Shown: positions 1 through 8,123, counted from the first letter of the stretch. The stretch: DNA of 64,000 bases from Empedobacter stercoris (GCF_020281205.1 NZ_JACXZC010000015.1:1-64000); one strand, 5' to 3'. The notes: generated from the letters alone by a model not told the origin. A program made the numbers and translations.

Positions 1-77
1 ATTGAGTAAAATTATTTTATAGTTAATTAATTGTTTTTGTGAGTATTGTGTAAAAACAACACATTTGGAACACTACC
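1..77. repeat. 77-bp direct repeat, copy 1
   Basis: These 77 bases recur without a mismatch at 2609-2685. The copy ends in the 17-bp motif CAACACATTTGGAACAC (57-73) followed by TACC. It may extend beyond the window start. In the minus-strand sense it lies downstream of the first candidate immunity gene, as copy 2 lies downstream of the second. Confidence 0.9.
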
Positions 78-126
78 GATGAAAACACAAGGAATTTCCA
101 CTGATTTATAAAACTGATAAAATAAC

Positions 127-152
127 AAAAGGCAAACCACAGTTTGCCTTTT
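127..152. terminator. Intrinsic terminator, bidirectional
   Basis: A perfect 11-bp stem (127-137 with 142-152), starting in AAAA and ending in TTTT, encloses a 4-base loop. It lies downstream of the small membrane-protein gene at 211-588 on the minus strand. Confidence 0.7.
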
Positions 153-184
153 GTGCTATTGTTAATGTTGGGTTGGAATTTTAC

Positions 185-201
185 CAACACATCTGATACA
201 C
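185..201 (-). repeat. 17-bp boundary motif (copy b)
   Basis: CAACACATCTGATACAC closely matches 57-73, 2520-2536 and 2665-2681; the two forms differ at only four positions. Here it begins 10 bases after the stop codon of the gene at 211-588, read on the minus strand. The motif may be an insertion-sequence end or a recombination boundary; the sequence does not settle which. Confidence 0.6.
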
Positions 202-210
202 TTTCCTACC

Positions 211-588
211 TTATCTTTTAATAATTTTTTTCCAAGGTATAATGGATAAAATAAAAATTCCACTTATTATTAATAATCTATTTTTATCTCTTTTTAGTCC
301 ATCTGGCATGTAAAAATAATCAAACTGATCGTTGTAGTTTAGCATTATTTTAGAACCAATAGGGTATTTTTCACATGTAGCTATTGATAATCTAATATAA
401 TATATCTTATTATTATATTTAATATGTACAGATGATCCTCCTTTTGATTTTTTACATCCTTGTTCTATTACAGAATAAGCTTTTAATGTAGCTATATTTT
501 CTAATTTTGTATTTTGATTGTAAAAAAATAAGGTGTATAAAAAGCCTAAAACAGTACAAATTGTTAAAATATATTGATTTTTATACAT
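211..588 (-). CDS. Small membrane protein, candidate Rhs immunity protein 1
   Basis: This 125-residue protein matches no family I recognise. It has a hydrophobic segment at residues 7-23, a central soluble part with several Tyr and Lys residues and two Cys, and a second hydrophobic segment near 104-119 followed by a basic tail (KKIIKR), which suggests two membrane passes. The start lies 4 bases after the stop of the Rhs C-terminal tip at 593-1336, and such tight coupling is typical of Rhs toxin and immunity pairs. The immunity role is inferred from position and membrane topology only. An intrinsic terminator follows it. Confidence 0.6.
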   Translation of the reverse strand: MYKNQYILTICTVLGFLYTLFFYNQNTKLENIATLKAYSVIEQGCKKSKGGSSVHIKYNNKIYYIRLSIATCEKYPIGSKIMLNYNDQFDYFYMPDGLKRDKNRLLIISGIFILSIIPWKKIIKR

Positions 589-592
589 AAAA

Positions 593-1336
593 TTATTCTT
601 GTGTTACATTACCTACCGTTATAGTAACTTTTTTCTTTTCTTCTGGTGTTGTTTTAAATAAATCTATATTCTGTAGAGCTTCAGAACCACCTGCTTTATA
701 TGCGTCATTTACTATTTTTACACCAGAATAAGCTTTTGTATAATTTTCATAAGCTTTTTTGTTTTCAGCAAATTTTCGTTTGTTTCTAGCTCTTGTATTT
801 CTACTTCTGTTAGAATCATTTTGCATTCTATTTTTAAAGCGATTCATCTTTTCTGCGCTGATATTCATTTTTTTTGCAAGCTTATTCTCTAATTTATCAA
901 CATATTTTAGAGGTATAAATTTACCAATTCCTGCTTCAAGCAATCCGCCTGTAATTGATTTCCAAATATCAAACTCTCCTTTTTCGGCATAATCTGTAGC
1001 GGCATTTTCTATAGTTCCTACTAAAACATCTACACCAAAATCTATAGTTTTTATAATTGCTTGTTTTCCTATACCACTTGTAGCTACTTTAGTTAATGCG
1101 CTTATTCCTCCAGTAGCAAAACCAGAAGCACCAGAAATTGCTAAAGACCAACCGCTAATATCTGTTAAAGAAGTTTTAAAGTTTTTACCTTCTAAAAAAT
1201 AGTTGACTCCAACTTGTGTTACATAATCAGAAAAGATACCTATAATAGCTCCTACAGGTCCAGGCATTTCTCCATCTTCATCTATAAAAGATATAGGGTC
1301 GTTATAAGCATAAGTATAAGGAGACCATTCAACCAT
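593..1336 (-). CDS. Rhs core C-terminus with variable tip 1 (candidate toxin)
   Basis: The frame begins inside an Rhs core. Upstream of the first ATG it stays open to 1666 and encodes the core signatures YYPFG, KYNGKELQEELGLNLYDF and YDPAIGRW, followed by YTYAYNDPISFIDEDG. After the core comes a Gly/Ala-rich, partly hydrophobic stretch (about residues 25-145) and then a basic C-terminal region (RSRNTRARNKRK) of unknown class. No nuclease, deaminase or metallopeptidase motif is visible. The upstream end is broken by a 59-bp insertion with an in-frame stop, and no obvious start exists before 1336, so this is probably a silent or orphan Rhs tip. A full-length Rhs protein would be thousands of residues long. 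A small membrane protein follows 4 bases later. Confidence 0.65.
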   Translation of the reverse strand: MVEWSPYTYAYNDPISFIDEDGEMPGPVGAIIGIFSDYVTQVGVNYFLEGKNFKTSLTDISGWSLAISGASGFATGGISALTKVATSGIGKQAIIKTIDFGVDVLVGTIENAATDYAEKGEFDIWKSITGGLLEAGIGKFIPLKYVDKLENKLAKKMNISAEKMNRFKNRMQNDSNRSRNTRARNKRKFAENKKAYENYTKAYSGVKIVNDAYKAGGSEALQNIDLFKTTPEEKKKVTITVGNVTQE

Positions 1337-1418
1337 ATATTCACTTGCAGGATCATGAACTCCCCAACGTCCGATTGCAGGGTCATAATTTCTTGCTTCA
1401 AAATCATAAAGATTAAGC

Positions 1419-1991
1419 CCTAATTCCTCTTGTAACTCTTTACCGTTGTATTTGTACTTATAGTTATCTGAACCTGAACCTAAACTTCCAATACCTACAC
1501 CAATTTCTACATTACCTACTTCTCCTATTATACTTTTTTGAGGTTTATTATACCCTCTATGTTGTAATCCAAACGGATAATAATGATCTTCGTTTACGGT
1601 TTTTAATTTACTGTTTACATTGTCCCACGCATAACTTACGCGGACACTCGCTTCACTCGGGTCATTTCACGAAAAACTTTATTAAAGTTTTTCATTCATG
1701 AATCAAAATGATCGGTCATGTTGTAGACGTAATTGTAACCTACTGCTCCTGCTGTTATCGCATTGACATAACCTTCTGCTGTTGGGAAAAACTGCAATAC
1801 ACCATCTTTATACTGAAATCCGTCTAGATACTCTGTTGTGCTTACAGTAGTTCCGTCTGTTACAACTTTATTCAACTTTACACCTGCTCCATTGTAGGTA
1901 TAATTGATCTTTTTGGACGTATTCCAAAGAACTTCTGTAGGTAAATTTAAGAAATTATAGGTAATTCCTGCTATTCCTTTGTTTAAATCTT
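1419..1991 (-). repeat. Duplicated Rhs core segment, copy 1
   Basis: This segment matches 4134-4700 nearly base for base, with an offset of 2715 falling to 2709 after a 6-base indel near 1740-1760. The match includes the 59-bp element. It stops just where the two toxin tips diverge. Confidence 0.85.
1646..1704. repeat. 59-bp palindromic insertion in Rhs core, copy 1
   Basis: The element is identical to 4361-4419. It contains a perfect 11-bp inverted repeat about one central base (1671-1693, arms GAAAAACTTTA and TAAAGTTTTTC), the palindrome ATTCATGAAT (1694-1703), and the tandem-like CGAGTGAAGCGAGTG on the minus strand. It replaces about two codons of the conserved TDHxGNVRVSY motif, shifting frame and adding a stop. 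Confidence 0.8.
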
Positions 1992-2131
1992 TGGTTAGAT
2001 TCCCGTTGACATCATACGTATAATCGTTTCCTGTTTTGTTTCCATCGTTGAAGCCTAAAGTTAGAGATGAATCGGTTACCTTCTGTAACTTATTACTTTT
2101 ATTTGCATTTTCATAATCATACACTGTACGT

Positions 2132-2536
2132 TGTCAAAATGATTTGGACACCTCTTTCTAAAAATTAAGAGAGTGTTTGGTTTATAAATTTATTATTTTT
2201 TCTTGAAAATACAACTGCCTTCTTTTTGCAATTGTTTGTTGTTTAATAATTGCTCTTTGTTCCAAAATTTTATCTGCTCTACCAAAATAAACATCCGAAG
2301 GTGTAAGGTTGTTCAAAGCCTCATAACACCTACAATTGTTATAATTTTCTACACTCGTTTTTTGAAAATTTTTACATTTATAGTGTTGGTTTCCATTCTT
2401 CGTTTTACCGTGTTTAATTAATTTAGTGATCAATTGGAACACATTTTTGCTTGATTTTCTATCGTAAAAGTTGATTTTGTCATACATTGTTAATGATAAA
2501 TTGTGTTAAAATTTTCTACCAACACATCTAATACAC
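2132..2536 (-). mobile_element. Composite IS remnant (IS1-like 5' part joined to IS3-like 3' part)
   Basis: The minus strand carries one open frame whose first part resembles an IS1-family InsA zinc-ribbon and whose second part resembles the C-terminus of an IS3-family integrase. The sequence TGTCAAAATGATTTGGACAC (2132-2151), next to the Rhs break point, looks like the outer end of the IS3-like part. The 17-bp motif at 2520-2536 lies upstream of the frame. Neither element is complete. Confidence 0.55.
2182..2487 (-). pseudogene. Hybrid transposase remnant (IS1 InsA-like / IS3 OrfB-like)
   Basis: This 101-codon frame has two unlike halves. Residues 28-48 (LIKHGKTKNGNQHYKCKN and flanks) match the conserved basic stretch of IS1-family InsA, although the paired zinc-binding Cys residues are largely lost. 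Residues 50-97 (ENYNNCRCYEALNNL, TPSDVYFGR, IIKQQTIAKRRQL) match the C-terminal end of IS3-family transposases. The DDE catalytic residues are missing. It is most likely a deletion scar between two elements rather than a working gene. Confidence 0.7.
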
Positions 2537-2608
2537 AAACTTATCAAATGAATTGACTTTAGCTGTTTTAAACGCATAAAAATACCCAATAGTAGAGATT
2601 AGTCCACT

Positions 2609-2685
2609 ATTGAGTAAAATTATTTTATAGTTAATTAATTGTTTTTGTGAGTATTGTGTAAAAACAACACATTTGGAACACTACC
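2609..2685. repeat. 77-bp direct repeat, copy 2
   Basis: The copy is identical to 1-77. It ends 6 bases from the stop codon of the candidate immunity gene at 2692-3270 and includes the 17-bp motif at 2665-2681. Confidence 0.9.
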
Positions 2686-2691
2686 TTTGTG

Positions 2692-3270
2692 TTATTGTGA
2701 ATTTGTATTTGAAATAATACTACTGGAATAGAATTCTCTATATCCACTTAACAAGAATAATAAGAAATATATTATCTCAAAATTATTTGACTTATTCATG
2801 TTAAAAGAAGAATACAATATAATTATAACTATTATAAAAATTCTTCCATAAAAAGAATTTAATTTTATGTTATATTTTTTTTGTTTTTTCTTTATTAAAT
2901 AAAAAAAGAACAATACTAATATCTGTATTAAAAAAGAATAAATTAAAATTTTAATACTTAAATATTCTTGAGTGATTGGATTTTCTATTTTTAAGATATA
3001 TTTTATATATAGACATAAAATCATTAGATACAAAAAATTATATGAAAACAATGTTAAAGAATATTCATTTTTATATTTTATTAAAAATTTGTAACATACG
3101 TTAATTAATAGCATGATGATTAATATAATAGATATATTATTAACATGGCTACTGTTTTCAATTAATGATTTATTTTCAATATATAGAGAATAATAATAAA
3201 ATATATTTTTTATTAAAAAACTCGACATTAATATACAAATTATAAATTTTAATACTTTCCAGAATTTCAT
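2692..3270 (-). CDS. Polytopic membrane protein, candidate Rhs immunity protein 2
   Basis: This very AT-rich gene encodes about 192 residues rich in Ile, Leu, Phe and Tyr. Five or six hydrophobic segments are visible, for example residues 8-26, 45-60, 75-95, 105-130 and 138-152. I chose the ATG at 3270 (MKFWKV), one base after the stop of the Rhs tip at 3272. An in-frame start at 3297 would overlap that gene by 26 bases. No family is recognised. Position directly behind a variable Rhs tip suggests an immunity protein, and the multi-pass topology would fit a toxin acting at the inner membrane. Both ideas are inference. Confidence 0.6.
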   Translation of the reverse strand: MKFWKVLKFIICILMSSFLIKNIFYYYSLYIENKSLIENSSHVNNISIILIIMLLINVCYKFLIKYKNEYSLTLFSYNFLYLMILCLYIKYILKIENPITQEYLSIKILIYSFLIQILVLFFFYLIKKKQKKYNIKLNSFYGRIFIIVIIILYSSFNMNKSNNFEIIYFLLFLLSGYREFYSSSIISNTNSQ

Positions 3271-3271
3271 A

Positions 3272-4138
3272 TTATCTCGTTGTTGAAGTTGTTCCAAAAG
3301 ATTTTACAGGAGTGTTATTAAATTTAAGAATATTACCATTTTCATATATCTGCCTAATTCCTGAATAATCCTTATAACTATGCATTAATTTTCCTGTATT
3401 AGAAAATATGCCCATTTCTGTATATGAAGATTTATTGTATGCGGTTTTTATACGTTTATTTGATAATCCTCTAAAATCAACACCATTAATTTCGCCAGTA
3501 AAAATATTTGAAGATATCGTTCCATTCCATGAGTATATGGAATAAGTACTGATATTGACATTTCTTTCTTTAATTACATATTTACCAGACATTAATTTAT
3601 CAACAATAGCTTTAATAGATTCACTTGGTAAATCTTCAAGACCAAACATTTTTATTATATTATCAAATATAAATGATTGTCCTTTCTCTATTAAGTATTG
3701 TGATTGTTTATCATCAACCCATTCAGAAGTATATAATTTATGAGATTTTTTATCAATATAATCAAGACCTATATTATACGCACCTCCTTTACCATCAACA
3801 CATGTTGTTTCTTCATTCCAAAATTTCATACCTCTCATTTGAGGTTTAGAAGGTTTTATATCTTTGCAATCATTACATTTTGAAGTATCTCCATTTCGTT
3901 CATTTGTAAATGTACTATCACCGTTATTATTCCATGTATCTCCATTTTGAGATTTATTATATAAATCATTTAACCAACTAGTAGCATCTCCTCCACTAGG
4001 GTCTGCCCAATAAACTGGATTATTATCAAAAGCAATATAAGGAGACATAGAATGATGTACAACGGGATCTTGAACAACCCATCTTGCAATAGTAGGATCA
4101 TATTGTCGCATGTCCATAGCGTACATATTCAATCCCAA
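3272..4138 (-). CDS. Rhs core C-terminus with variable tip 2 (candidate toxin)
   Basis: The first 50 residues are the end of an Rhs core (GLNMYAMDMRQYDPTIARW, YIAFDNNPVYWADPSG), and the frame continues open upstream through KYNGKELQEE into the 59-bp element. After the core, about 240 residues of unknown family follow. They contain a CNDC pair near residue 90, another Cys at about 112, and a Ser/Thr/Asn-rich end. No catalytic motif is evident. The tip shares nothing obvious with the tip of the first copy although the cores are nearly identical, which is the usual pattern of Rhs polymorphic toxins. The next gene starts within 2 bases of its stop. Confidence 0.65.
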   Translation of the reverse strand: MGLNMYAMDMRQYDPTIARWVVQDPVVHHSMSPYIAFDNNPVYWADPSGGDATSWLNDLYNKSQNGDTWNNNGDSTFTNERNGDTSKCNDCKDIKPSKPQMRGMKFWNEETTCVDGKGGAYNIGLDYIDKKSHKLYTSEWVDDKQSQYLIEKGQSFIFDNIIKMFGLEDLPSESIKAIVDKLMSGKYVIKERNVNISTYSIYSWNGTISSNIFTGEINGVDFRGLSNKRIKTAYNKSSYTEMGIFSNTGKLMHSYKDYSGIRQIYENGNILKFNNTPVKSFGTTSTTR

Positions 4139-4700
4139 TTCCTCTTGCAGTTCTTTGCCGTTGTATTTGTACTTATAGTTATCTGAACCTGAACCTAAAC
4201 TTCCAATACCTACACCAATTTCTACATTACCTACTTCTCCTATTATACTTTTTTGAGGTTTATTATACCCTCTATGTTGTAATCCAAACGGATAATAATG
4301 ATCTTCGTTTACGGTTTTTAATTTACTATTGACATCGTCCCACGCATAACTTACGCGTACACTCGCTTCACTCGGGTCATTTCACGAAAAACTTTATTAA
4401 AGTTTTTCATTCATGAATCAAAATGATCAGTATAATTGTACACATAATTAAATGCTGTACCATTGGTCACATTAACATATCCTTCTGCTGTTGGGAAAAA
4501 CTGTAATACATTGTTTTGGTACTGAAAACCACCTAAATAATCGGTTGTAGTAATGGTAGTCCCATCTGTTACGATTTTTCTTAACTTTACACCACTTGCA
4601 TCGTAGGTATAATTGATCTTTTTGGATGCATTCCAAAGAACTTCTGTTGGTAAATTTAAGAAATTATAGGTAATTTTTGTTATTCCTTTGTTTAAATCTT
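4139..4700 (-). pseudogene. Broken upstream part of Rhs copy 2
   Basis: As in copy 1, core sequence is split by the 59-bp element: 4411-4700 ends in YTDHFDS-stop, and VRVSYAWDDVNSKLKTV resumes below 4360 in a different frame. The homology to copy 1 stops abruptly at 4700, where unrelated sequence begins. The copy therefore lacks everything upstream of the KDLNKGI stretch and has no start or promoter of its own. Confidence 0.75.
4361..4419. repeat. 59-bp palindromic insertion in Rhs core, copy 2
   Basis: The element is base-for-base identical to 1646-1704 and sits at the same codon. The inverted repeat lies at 4386-4408. Confidence 0.8.
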
Positions 4701-5166
4701 TCCTTTCTTCGCTCTACCATAGTTAATTATAACAATTAGAACAGTTTTTGTTTGAGAATTTATTGGAAAATTTGTTCAATTAATTTTAATAAAAGATTGA
4801 TAGAAATCGACCATAATATACTATATTTATCACTCAGCTTCAATGAATTAGAAACGCTTCTATTTTTTCAAGATTCTTTCAATTCGATTGCTTACATTCA
4901 TCCTTCTATAACGCCTTTATACTACCTCTATAGTGCGTTTTTATCGCATCTATACCGAATAAATAGGGAGGTTTATTCGGTCTAAGTGGGAGGGTACTCG
5001 CATAAAACGTTGAAGAATGAATACATATTACTCTAAAAAAAGGAAACTTCATTTCCAAAATATTTAAGAGTATCCAGATTCAAGGAATTTATTTTAAACG
5101 TGTTAAAAACTAAAAAAAATAGTTTTCCTACTACAGCAATTACATCAGAATAACATAAGACAAAAT
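4701..5166. other. Gene-free stretch with decayed DNA
   Basis: No convincing gene is present in this stretch between the truncated Rhs copy and proS. The plus-strand frame at 4752-4985 has no recognisable domain. The only structure seen is a perfect hairpin at 4954-4981. The region is probably the eroded flank of the mobile region. Confidence 0.5.
4954..4981. repeat. Perfect 10-bp inverted repeat
   Basis: The arms ACCGAATAAA (4954-4963) and TTTATTCGGT (4972-4981) enclose the loop TAGGGAGG. No run of T follows, so it is not a standard terminator. Confidence 0.6.
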
Positions 5167-5198
5167 AAAAAAAGAAGCTATTTATAGCTTCTTTTTTT
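5167..5198. terminator. Intrinsic terminator of proS
   Basis: The stem AAGAAGCTA/TAGCTTCTT with a 4-base loop is flanked by A and T runs. It lies about 20 bases beyond the proS stop. Confidence 0.8.
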
Positions 5199-5216
5199 AT
5201 TAGTAAGATTTAATTT

Positions 5217-6695
5217 TTAGTACGCTTTCGCATATAAAACTCTGTATTTTGCAGGTTTTCCAGAGAAAACATCCACTCCTTCTGTTGGTATTTCGAACGC
5301 TTGAGGAATACAACGAATAGTTGCTTTTGTTGCATTTTTCACTGCTTCTTCCGTTTCTTCTGTTCCATCCCATAAGGCAGAAACAAAACCTCCTTTTTGC
5401 TCGATAATATCTTTAAATTCTTCGAAAGTTGAAGCTTCTGTTGTATGCGTATCGCGGAAGTCTACTGCACGTTGGAATAAATTATTTTGAATATCTTCTA
5501 ATAATTTTTCTACCTCTGTTGAAACATGATCTAAAGCAATAAATTGTTTTTCTAACGTATCACGGCGCGCTACCTCAACATGACCTTTTTCTAAATCTTT
5601 TGGACCTATTGCAATTCGTACAGGAACACCTTTCAGTTCGTATTCAGCAAATTTCCATCCTGGTTTCGTTTTATCATCATCATCAAATTTGATTGAAATT
5701 CCTTTCGATTTCAATTCTGACGTAAATTTATCAACCACTTGACGAATCTCTTCTAATTGTTCTTCAGTTTTATAAATTGGAACAACCACCACTTGAATTG
5801 GTGCCAATTTCGGAGGTAAAACCAATCCTAAATCGTCAGAATGAGTCATAATTAATGCCCCCATCAAACGAGTAGAAACACCCCAAGAAGTTGCCCAAAC
5901 ATACTCTTGTTTACCTTCTTTACTTGCAAATTTCACATCAAATGCTTTCGCAAAATTTTGACCTAAAAAGTGAGAAGTTCCCGCTTGTAAGGCTTTACCA
6001 TCTTGCATCAATGCTTCGATTGTATACGTATCATCAGCACCAGCAAAACGTTCAGAATCTGATTTTCTACCTTTTACAACTGGAATAGCCATAAAATTCT
6101 CTACCACATCAGCATACACTTCCTGCATTTGTTGTGCTTCTGCAATTGCTTCTTCTTGTGTTTCGTGAGCAGTATGTCCTTCTTGCCATAAAAATTCAGC
6201 TGTTCTTAAAAATAAGCGTGTACGCATTTCCCAACGAACAACATTTGCCCATTGATTAATTAAGATTGGTAAATCACGATACGATTGTATCCAACCTTTG
6301 TAAGTACTCCAAATGATTGCTTCGGAAGTCGGACGAACAATTAATTCTTCTTCTAACTTTGCTTCGGGATCCACGATCAATTTTCCTTTGTTATCTGGAT
6401 CATTTTTTAATCGATAATGTGTAACAACTGCACACTCTTTTGCAAAACCTTCTGCATTTTTTTCTTCGGCCTCGAATAAACTTTTAGGAACAAATAAGGG
6501 GAAATAAGCATTTTGATGACCAGTTTCTTTAAATCTTTTGTCTAGTTCTGCTTGTAGTTTTTCCCAAATAGCATATCCGTATGGTTTAATCACCATACAA
6601 CCTCTAACCTTCGAATTTTCAGCTAGATTCGCTTTTACAACAAGCTCATTGTACCACTTAGAATAATCCTCAGCACGAGTTGTTAATTTTGCCAT
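5217..6695 (-). CDS. proS: Prolyl-tRNA synthetase (short, archaeal/eukaryal-type)
   Basis: This cytoplasmic class II synthetase charges tRNA-Pro with proline. The 492 residues show the class II motifs RPTSE at 121-125 and [16 protein letters not shown] at 162-177, a motif-3 region ([17 protein letters not shown]), and an anticodon-binding domain from about residue 300. The protein ends in YAKAY, as in the archaeal/eukaryal-like ProRS class with a terminal Tyr. It lacks the insertion (editing) domain of long bacterial ProRS. Several Bacteroidota use this type. It is transcribed alone, away from the divergent lipoprotein gene at 6799, with its own terminator. Confidence 0.96.
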   Translation of the reverse strand: MAKLTTRAEDYSKWYNELVVKANLAENSKVRGCMVIKPYGYAIWEKLQAELDKRFKETGHQNAYFPLFVPKSLFEAEEKNAEGFAKECAVVTHYRLKNDPDNKGKLIVDPEAKLEEELIVRPTSEAIIWSTYKGWIQSYRDLPILINQWANVVRWEMRTRLFLRTAEFLWQEGHTAHETQEEAIAEAQQMQEVYADVVENFMAIPVVKGRKSDSERFAGADDTYTIEALMQDGKALQAGTSHFLGQNFAKAFDVKFASKEGKQEYVWATSWGVSTRLMGALIMTHSDDLGLVLPPKLAPIQVVVVPIYKTEEQLEEIRQVVDKFTSELKSKGISIKFDDDDKTKPGWKFAEYELKGVPVRIAIGPKDLEKGHVEVARRDTLEKQFIALDHVSTEVEKLLEDIQNNLFQRAVDFRDTHTTEASTFEEFKDIIEQKGGFVSALWDGTEETEEAVKNATKATIRCIPQAFEIPTEGVDVFSGKPAKYRVLYAKAY

Positions 6696-6761
6696 AATCT
6701 TTTATATTTGTTGATAAGTTTCGTATCTTTACTTGGCATTATTATTGCCATTAAATTTATG

Positions 6762-6769
6762 CAAATTTA
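6762..6769 (-). promoter_or_regulatory. Candidate proS -7 element
   Basis: The minus strand reads TAAATTTG, a perfect match to the Bacteroidota -7 consensus TAnnTTTG, about 66 bases upstream of the proS start. No good -33 TTTG lies at the right spacing. Confidence 0.4.
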
Positions 6770-6798
6770 ATTATTACAAACGATGTAAATTTATAATT

Positions 6799-8103
6799 AT
6801 GAACAAAGTTTATAAAATTTCTAATAAAATTTCTTCAACTACTCTATTACTGGTAGCCGCGTTAGGAATTTCTTCTTGTTCGACTTATCAACCAAGTGGT
6901 TACGAAAGCGACGGTGTTTATTACAACCCGAAAACAGATAAAACATATCAACAAGCTCAACCACAAGACGATAATGAACAAGATAATCCTGGAGAAATAA
7001 AAATTGGTAGTCCATACTTTGATGCCGAAGGAAATGGAGCAGAGCAATTTTATTACCAAGATGATTTGGATAGTACACAAAATGGTACTTCTGAAAAATC
7101 GACAACAAAAGTTAAAATTAACGGATACGATTTAGGTGGATACAACTATTTCGGAAACAATGATTATACGCTTTCACTAAGCGGAACTAACAGTTATAAT
7201 TGGGGAAGAAATGACGGTGTAGAAATTAACATTTGGAACAACTATCCTTGGTACAGCTATGGCTGGGGTGGATTTTATAATCCATATCGTTGGGGTTATT
7301 ATAACCCTTGGTATGGCGGATGGTACGGAAATGGATTTGGGATCTCATTCGGTTGGGGTTGGAGCAGCCCTTGGTACAATGGTTACTACGGATGGGGTTG
7401 GAACAGACCTTACTATTCAGGATATTATGGATGGAATAATTGGTATGGATATCCTGGTTACTATGGTAATGGATATTATGGATACTATCGTCCAAGAGGG
7501 ATTTATTCTCAGCCAGGATATAGAAACGGAGGTCGTTTTAATAACTCAATCAATTCAACACGTCCAATAGGAAGTTACGGAAGAGGAAATGTCTCTAACG
7601 GAATTCGACCTTCAAGAGTTAGTAATATTAACGGTTCTGCAACTCGTCCTACTCGTGAAGTGAGACCAGGAAGTACAAGTACTGTTCGAGAAACTCGTCC
7701 AACAAGAGAAGTTAGACCTACTGTTAATCAAGGACAAAATAACACAACTCGTCCAACTCGTGAAGTAAGACCAACGATCAATCAAGGACAAATAAACAAT
7801 ACACGTCCAACAAGAGAAGTTAGACCTTCTGTTAATCAGGGACAAAATAACACAACTCGTCCAACTCGTGAAGTAAGACCAGCTCAAACACAGCAACCAA
7901 CATACAACACAAGACCAACGAGAGAAGCACAACAATATCAACAACCAAGTAGAAGTTACGACAGAGGAAGTATGAATAACTCTCGTCCTTCATACTCAAC
8001 TCCCGCTCCAAGTAGAGGAAGTAGCATGAGCAGCGGAAGCATGGGAGGTGGATCTCGTGGAAGCATGGGAGGCGGAGGCTCTCGTGGTGGAGGAAGAAGA
8101 TAA
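6799..8103 (+). CDS. Tyr/Gly/Trp-rich repeat lipoprotein
   Basis: I chose the ATG at 6799 because it gives a clean lipoprotein signal (MNKVYKISNK..., ISSC with Cys27). The in-frame ATG at 6733 would add 22 residues before the signal. The mature protein has an acidic, Gln-rich N-terminal part, then about 100 residues dominated by Tyr, Gly, Trp and Asn (WGGFYNPYRWGYYNPW-like), then five TRPTREVRP repeats and one degenerate copy (about residues 281-375), and a Gly/Ser/Arg tail ending GGGGSRGGGRR. The low-complexity body suggests a surface or periplasmic structural protein. The function is unknown. The stop lies 20 bases before the OmpP1-family gene, so the two are probably co-transcribed. Confidence 0.8.
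   Translation: MNKVYKISNKISSTTLLLVAALGISSCSTYQPSGYESDGVYYNPKTDKTYQQAQPQDDNEQDNPGEIKIGSPYFDAEGNGAEQFYYQDDLDSTQNGTSEKSTTKVKINGYDLGGYNYFGNNDYTLSLSGTNSYNWGRNDGVEINIWNNYPWYSYGWGGFYNPYRWGYYNPWYGGWYGNGFGISFGWGWSSPWYNGYYGWGWNRPYYSGYYGWNNWYGYPGYYGNGYYGYYRPRGIYSQPGYRNGGRFNNSINSTRPIGSYGRGNVSNGIRPSRVSNINGSATRPTREVRPGSTSTVRETRPTREVRPTVNQGQNNTTRPTREVRPTINQGQINNTRPTREVRPSVNQGQNNTTRPTREVRPAQTQQPTYNTRPTREAQQYQQPSRSYDRGSMNNSRPSYSTPAPSRGSSMSSGSMGGGSRGSMGGGGSRGGGRR
7638..7928 (+). repeat. In-gene tandem repeats encoding TRPTREVRP
   Basis: Six coding repeats of about 48-60 bases carry the nonapeptide TRPTREVRP (the last degenerate) separated by Gln/Asn/Thr-rich spacers. They are a likely site for copy-number change by slippage or recombination. 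Confidence 0.8.
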
Positions 8104-8123
8104 TTTGATTTAGATAATTAATA

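Larger units (their letters stand above)
1337..2131 (-). pseudogene. Broken upstream part of Rhs copy 1
   Basis: Two pieces of Rhs sequence lie in one broken gene. The piece at 1696-2124 encodes YD-repeat text (DYTYDVNGNLTKDLNKGI, LQFFPTAEGYVNA) and ends TDHFDS-stop. The piece at 1337-1645 resumes in another frame with VRVSYAWDNVNSKLKTV. Intact Rhs proteins read approximately TDHLGNVRVSY here, so the gap is caused by the 59-bp element at 1646-1704. Towards its 5' side the gene is cut at about 2131 by the end of an IS3-like remnant. The fragment is about 95% identical by eye to 4134-4700. Confidence 0.75.
4134..4700 (-). repeat. Duplicated Rhs core segment, copy 2
   Basis: This is the partner of 1419-1991. 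The two differ mainly in a short variable patch (about 4440-4620) and are almost identical elsewhere. Confidence 0.85.

Noticed and set aside
759-1423. Plus-strand frames opposite the Rhs tip
   Set aside because: They are hydrophobic antisense frames; the minus strand carries clear Rhs core signatures.
4752-4985. Plus-strand frame of 77 codons in the gene-free stretch
   Set aside because: It has no recognisable domain and no promoter, and its Tyr/Leu/Ile-rich content fits chance in AT-rich DNA.
7638-7928. Regular repeats resembling a CRISPR array
   Set aside because: They are in frame, encode the TRPTREVRP peptide, and have no unique spacers or cas genes.
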